DNA of 64,000 bases from Flavobacterium nackdongense (GTDB lineage: Bacteria; Bacteroidota; Bacteroidia; Flavobacteriales; Flavobacteriaceae). Positions 60,867 to 64,000 of this stretch are shown in pieces (the first letter of the stretch is position 1; each line of letters starts with the position of its first letter). The position numbers were made by a program, and so were the translations under genes. Below the pieces are notes generated by a model that made no database searches, had not been told where the DNA came from, and worked only from the letters and a program-made list of their open reading frames with translations. The DNA is taken from contig NZ_CP037933.1 of NCBI RefSeq assembly GCF_004355225.1, positions 992,001-1,056,000 on the forward strand, given 5' to 3'.

Positions 60867-62093
60867 ATGCTTAGAACTGGACTTCGTAGTTACATCAATA
60901 ATTTTAAAGGCTTTAGACGTGAAGTATGGATTCTGGCGCTCATTACTTTTATCAATCGAGCGGGAACGATGGTTTTGCCTTTTTTATCCAAATATTTAAA
61001 GGAAAATCTACATTTTACATACGGTGAAGTGGGATGGATTATGGTGGCTTTTGGTTTAGGTTCTATGCTGGGTTCGTGGCTTGGGGGCAAATTGACGGAT
61101 AAAATTGGGTTTTATAAGATTATGATTTTCAGTCTTTTTACCAGTGGAATCCTGTTTTTTATTCTGCAATACATCACAAGTTTTTGGGGATTGTGCGCGG
61201 GAATGTTTGCCATTATGACCATTGCCGATATGTTTCGTCCCGCAATGTTTGTTTCACTTAGCGTATATGCAAAACCTGAAAATAGGGTTCGCGCCTTGAC
61301 TTTGGTTCGTCTGGCTGTCAATCTTGGTTTTGCTGCCGGCCCCACTTTAGGCGGTTTGATTATTTTAGGAATGGGCTATCAAGGTTTGTTTTGGGTCGAT
61401 GGTAGTTCGTGTATAATTGCCATTCTGATTTTTGCTTTGACGGTCAAAGAGAAAAAAAGAATTCCGCTTGCCATTGGGGAAAAACCCGCGATTATCAAAC
61501 CAAAATCGGTTTATCGCGATGGACCATTTTGGTTATTATTGTTTATCATTTTTATCATTGCCATGGTGTTTTTTCAAATTTTCACCACGCTCCCATTGTA
61601 TCATAACGAAAAATTTGGCTTGACCGAGTTCCAAACCGGAATGCTTCTTTCTCTGAATGGATTACTGGTTTTTCTGCTAGAAATGCCTATTGTGAGCCGA
61701 ATCGAAAGAGAAAAAATCAATAAAATTAAAATGATTTCCTATGGTGCTTGGTGTTTAGCTTTAGGATATTATATTTTGTTATTAGACTCTTGGGCCGTTA
61801 TCTTGGTCATTAGTATTGTATTACTCACCCTGGCAGAAATATTTGCCTTTCCGTTTTCGAATGCCGTTGCCTTAAACCGTGCTCCAAAAGGACAGGAAGG
61901 CCAATATATGGGGTTGTACACAATGAGTTTTAGCCTGGCGCACATCGCTTGTTCCAAAACCGGATTGGATATCATCGCTCATTTTGGATATCAAACCAAT
62001 TGGGTTGTGATGGGAACTTTGGGAATGTTGGCCGCCATTTGCTGTATTTGGCTGAATCGAATGCTGATAGCAGAGAAAAGAATAGCAGCATAA
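60867..62093 (+). CDS. MFS-type transporter (drug or metabolite efflux)
   Basis: 408 residues with 12 membrane helices in two halves. Typical MFS loop motif between helices 2 and 3 as GSWLGGKLTDKIGFYKIM, with FINRAGTMVLPFLSKYLKENL in helix 1 and FSNAVALNRAPKGQEGQYMGLYTMSFSLAHIA in the second half. Resembles MdtH/YfcJ-like proton-coupled exporters. Substrate unknown. Alone on the plus strand; no regulator gene adjacent. Confidence 0.92.
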   Translation: MLRTGLRSYINNFKGFRREVWILALITFINRAGTMVLPFLSKYLKENLHFTYGEVGWIMVAFGLGSMLGSWLGGKLTDKIGFYKIMIFSLFTSGILFFILQYITSFWGLCAGMFAIMTIADMFRPAMFVSLSVYAKPENRVRALTLVRLAVNLGFAAGPTLGGLIILGMGYQGLFWVDGSSCIIAILIFALTVKEKKRIPLAIGEKPAIIKPKSVYRDGPFWLLLFIIFIIAMVFFQIFTTLPLYHNEKFGLTEFQTGMLLSLNGLLVFLLEMPIVSRIEREKINKIKMISYGAWCLALGYYILLLDSWAVILVISIVLLTLAEIFAFPFSNAVALNRAPKGQEGQYMGLYTMSFSLAHIACSKTGLDIIAHFGYQTNWVVMGTLGMLAAICCIWLNRMLIAEKRIAA

Positions 62094-62126
62094 ATTATTT
62101 TTAACCCCGAGTTCGCTTACTATTTT

Positions 62127-62300
62127 ATAACCACATAGATTATTGAAATATATAATTTACAAAGTTTTTCATAGGCATTTTATTTACGCATAGCTATGAC
62201 CCGAGTCCCTATAATTATCGGGACGAACGGACGAAGTAATTCTATGATAAGCAAAGCACCTTTTTATTAGAAAATAATATTTTTACTATGTGGTTTAAAC
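62127..62300. repeat. MITE-like repeat with CCACATAG ends, copy 2 (inverted)
   Basis: Element of about 170 bp from ATAACCACATAG (62127) to CTATGTGGTTTAAAC (62286-62300). Opposite in orientation to the copy at 47062. Core CATAGGCATTTTATTTACGCATAGCTATG at 62170-62198. Contains an extra inner dyad (GTCCC...CGGGAC, 62206-62223) not found in copy 1, which suggests nested repeats. Confidence 0.8.
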
Positions 62301-62349
62301 TTTTTGATATTAATCGAATTTAGATTTAAAACTTAAAATTTAGTTAAAT

Positions 62350-62365
62350 AACTATAAAAATAGTT
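62350..62365. promoter_or_regulatory. BlaI-type operator dyad 1
   Basis: AACTATAAAAATAGTT, arms AACTAT/ATAGTT, upstream of the -7 box of the BlaI-like gene. Same arms in the second dyad 20 bases on. Confidence 0.65.
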
Positions 62366-62369
62366 TTCT

Positions 62370-62385
62370 AACTATAAATATAGTT
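62370..62385. promoter_or_regulatory. BlaI-type operator dyad 2
   Basis: AACTATAAATATAGTT, a perfect palindrome ending one base before the -7 box TATGTTTG (62387-62394). Centre-to-centre distance from dyad 1 is 20 bp, two helical turns, so two repressor dimers would sit on one face. Confidence 0.7.
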
Positions 62386-62386
62386 G

Positions 62387-62394
62387 TATGTTTG
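62387..62394 (+). promoter_or_regulatory. -7 box of the BlaI/M56 operon
   Basis: TATGTTTG, exact TAnnTTTG, 28 bases before ATG 62423, directly next to operator dyad 2. This makes ATG 62423 the start instead of the upstream ATG at 62384. Confidence 0.6.
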
Positions 62395-62422
62395 TTCTCA
62401 GAATGACAAAAACGATACAACT

Positions 62423-62782
62423 ATGCAAAAACTGACCAATAAAGAAGAGGAAATCATGCAAATTTTATGGAAGCTCGAAAAAGCTTTTGTAAAAGAAGTA
62501 CTGGCAGAAATCACTGAAGAGCAACCTCATTACAATACCCTTTCGACCATTATCAGAAACCTGGAAGAAAAAGGTTTTGTGTCACACAATGCCTTTGGAA
62601 ACACGCACCAATACTTCCCTATCGTGAAAATGGAAGATTACAGAAAGCGATTTATGAACACGGCAATCGATACTTATTTTAATAGTTCCTATAAAAATAT
62701 GGTATCGTTTTTTGCCAAAGAAGAAAAGATTTCAGCGGAAGAATTACGCGAGATTTTAGCGATGATAGAAAAAAAGCAATAG
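62423..62782 (+). CDS. BlaI/MecI-family transcriptional repressor
   Basis: 119-residue winged-helix repressor: KLTNKEEEIMQILWKLEKAFVKEVLAEI and TLSTIIRNLEEKGFVSHNAFGNTHQYFPIV are the DNA-binding half, and the C-terminal helix region EDYRKRFMNTAIDTYF...FFAKEEKISAEELREIL serves for dimerisation and as the cleavage site in the family. Two operator-like dyads lie in its promoter, so it should repress itself. The next gene, one base on, encodes the matching M56 sensor protease. In Bacteroidetes such pairs often control envelope or other genes, not beta-lactamase. Confidence 0.93.
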   Translation: MQKLTNKEEEIMQILWKLEKAFVKEVLAEITEEQPHYNTLSTIIRNLEEKGFVSHNAFGNTHQYFPIVKMEDYRKRFMNTAIDTYFNSSYKNMVSFFAKEEKISAEELREILAMIEKKQ

Positions 62783-62783
62783 T

Positions 62784-64000
62784 ATGGAAACGCTATTCAT
62801 TTACCTCGTCAAATCCAGTGGATTAATAGGAATGTTTTATGTTTCCTATTATATTTTGTTGCGAAAGGAAACTTTTTTCAACAGCAATCGTTGGTTTTTA
62901 TTGGCAGGATTAATCAGCTCGGTAGTATTGCCTGCGGTTGTTTTTACAAAAATAGTTTGGGTTGACCCAAGTCCGAACACTTTCGACTGGTCGAAAATTC
63001 CAGTTACCAATTCAATAGAAGAGGAAACTTTCGAAATCAATTGGTATTTAATTTCTGCAGTTGTTTATTCGATTGGGATTCTGGGTTTCTTATTGAAATT
63101 TGCCTTTGATTTTCGCAGTTTATCCAAAGTTTTAAAAGGCAAAACCATTCAGCGGCAAGCCGATTTTAAGTTTATTGACGTTAGCGAAAACATCGCTCCT
63201 TTTTCCTATTTCAATTCTATCGTGTATAACTCATCACTATACAGCGACACGGAATTGGAAAACATTTTGGAACACGAAAAAGTTCACAGTGCACAAAATC
63301 ACACGATTGACGTTTTGATTTCTAGTTTTTTTTGTGTAATATTTTGGTTCAACCCGCTAGTGTGGTTGTATAAAAAAGCTATCGTTCAAAACCTGGAATT
63401 CATCGCCGACAGCGAAGCTTCCAAAAGCATATCCGACAAAAAAGCCTATCAACTGACGCTTCTAAAAATTACGACACAGGAAAATTGTGTTGTCCTTACC
63501 AATCATTTTTATCAATCATTAATCAAAAAACGAATCGTTATGTTAAACAAAAATCAATCAAACAAAAGGAATTATTGGAAGTATTTATTTATCATTCCAT
63601 TACTAGGTGCATTTGTATTCTTATTTCAGATTAAAGTCATTGCGCAAAAAAAAGAGTCATCAAAACAAGAAATTACCAATAAAGAAATACCCTTTTATAT
63701 TGTTATTGATAAAAATAGGTCCGAAAAAGAAATCAAAGAATCTTCATCGGTCGCAAAATCAAATTACAATGTGGTTTTGAAATTTTCGAAAATAAAGAGA
63801 AATTCGAATGGAGAAATCACAGCAATTAAAGTTACCTATACAGGCAAAGAAGGGCTTTCTGGAGCTACTGAAATAAAAGGGACGAAACCAATTAAAAGTT
63901 TTGCATTTTTCGTAGACGGTGATAAAATGGGTTTTTTAGAATTGGATAATTCTAAAATCAACGGAAAAGTGATCGTTTCAAAGTATCCTATAACTGATTT
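62784..64000 (+). CDS. M56-family (BlaR1-like) membrane sensor protease, truncated by window end
   Basis: At least 405 residues, open at the right edge. Start ATG is one base after the repressor stop. Membrane helices at the N-terminus (IYLVKSSGLIGMFYVSYYILL, NRWFLLAGLISSVVLPAVVF, YLISAVVYSIGILGFLLKFAF) frame the protease; the zinc motif HEKVH in NILEHEKVHSAQNH is preserved, with the downstream Glu in NLEFIADSEA. After a further helix (YLFIIPLLGAFVFLFQIKVIAQ) a periplasmic region begins, with no penicillin-binding domain seen so far. In Bacteroidetes this type commonly ends in a TonB or other sensor domain, not visible here. Confidence 0.92.
   Translation, partial: METLFIYLVKSSGLIGMFYVSYYILLRKETFFNSNRWFLLAGLISSVVLPAVVFTKIVWVDPSPNTFDWSKIPVTNSIEEETFEINWYLISAVVYSIGILGFLLKFAFDFRSLSKVLKGKTIQRQADFKFIDVSENIAPFSYFNSIVYNSSLYSDTELENILEHEKVHSAQNHTIDVLISSFFCVIFWFNPLVWLYKKAIVQNLEFIADSEASKSISDKKAYQLTLLKITTQENCVVLTNHFYQSLIKKRIVMLNKNQSNKRNYWKYLFIIPLLGAFVFLFQIKVIAQKKESSKQEITNKEIPFYIVIDKNRSEKEIKESSSVAKSNYNVVLKFSKIKRNSNGEITAIKVTYTGKEGLSGATEIKGTKPIKSFAFFVDGDKMGFLELDNSKINGKVIVSKYPITD

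Overview
The window looks like a chromosomal segment of a Flavobacterium-type bacterium (Bacteroidota). Support: low GC, AT-rich intergenic DNA, weak Shine-Dalgarno signals, several promoters matching the Bacteroidetes TAnnTTTG -7 box (two with a TTG about 19-20 bp upstream), a tmRNA with the tag GEGNYALAA, a fused ResB-CcsA cytochrome c maturation protein, a MoaC-MogA fusion, a SusB-type GH97 enzyme, and many flavobacterial families (DUF2911, DUF4331, DUF2520, DUF5777). No phage, insertion sequence, CRISPR array or rRNA/tRNA gene was seen.

Layout. 0-14.4 kb (mostly +): a membrane protein, an exported dipeptidase, a LytTR response regulator with its TPR histidine kinase, a run of small, mostly exported proteins (alpha-beta-barrel-like, epimerase, EthD, VOC, tandem NTF2-like), an acyltransferase-family membrane protein, a GNAT, and two exported M20 amidohydrolases. 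14.4-24.5 kb: M28 peptidase, GH97 alpha-glucosidase, lysine/alanine-dehydrogenase-like enzyme, serine hydrolase, ssrA, menD, GNAT, glutathione peroxidase. 24.9-29.1 kb: a TPR lipoprotein and two complementary DUF4331 proteins, divergent from an ECF sigma/anti-sigma pair. 29.2-35.4 kb: cytochrome c maturation, DUF2520, KdsC-like and other HAD enzymes, DUF2911.

35.5-51.9 kb (all on the minus strand) is the most distinctive part. A hexaheme lipoprotein, a monoheme lipoprotein, a DUF5777 outer-membrane barrel, a Tat-exported four-cluster ferredoxin, an NrfD-type membrane quinone subunit, a small membrane-anchored protein and a monoheme cytochrome c form a respiratory module. Next to it are most of the molybdenum cofactor genes (moaCB, moaE, moeB-like, moaD, mobA, moeA, moaA, a ModE-like regulator), a TauE/SafE permease and a sulfur-handling set (SQR, TusE-like, DsrE-like). 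No molybdenum catalytic subunit and no molybdate transporter are present here. The upstream regions of the hexaheme gene and of the ferredoxin-NrfD operon share an FNR-like dyad followed, at exactly the same 23-nt spacing, by the same 8-nt box, so the two units are probably co-regulated.

52-64 kb: a 35-residue membrane peptide in front of a sodium:solute symporter, PIG-L deacetylase, MscS, Maf, UbiA, TcdA, TatD, DUF1684, an MFS transporter, and a BlaI/M56 pair with two operator-like dyads, cut by the window end. Intergenic regions carry several repeat families: GACCTC palindromes, ACGGTTTCAACCGT palindromes, two inverted copies of an element of about 155-170 bp bounded by CCACATAG, and heptamer arrays in 5' leaders.
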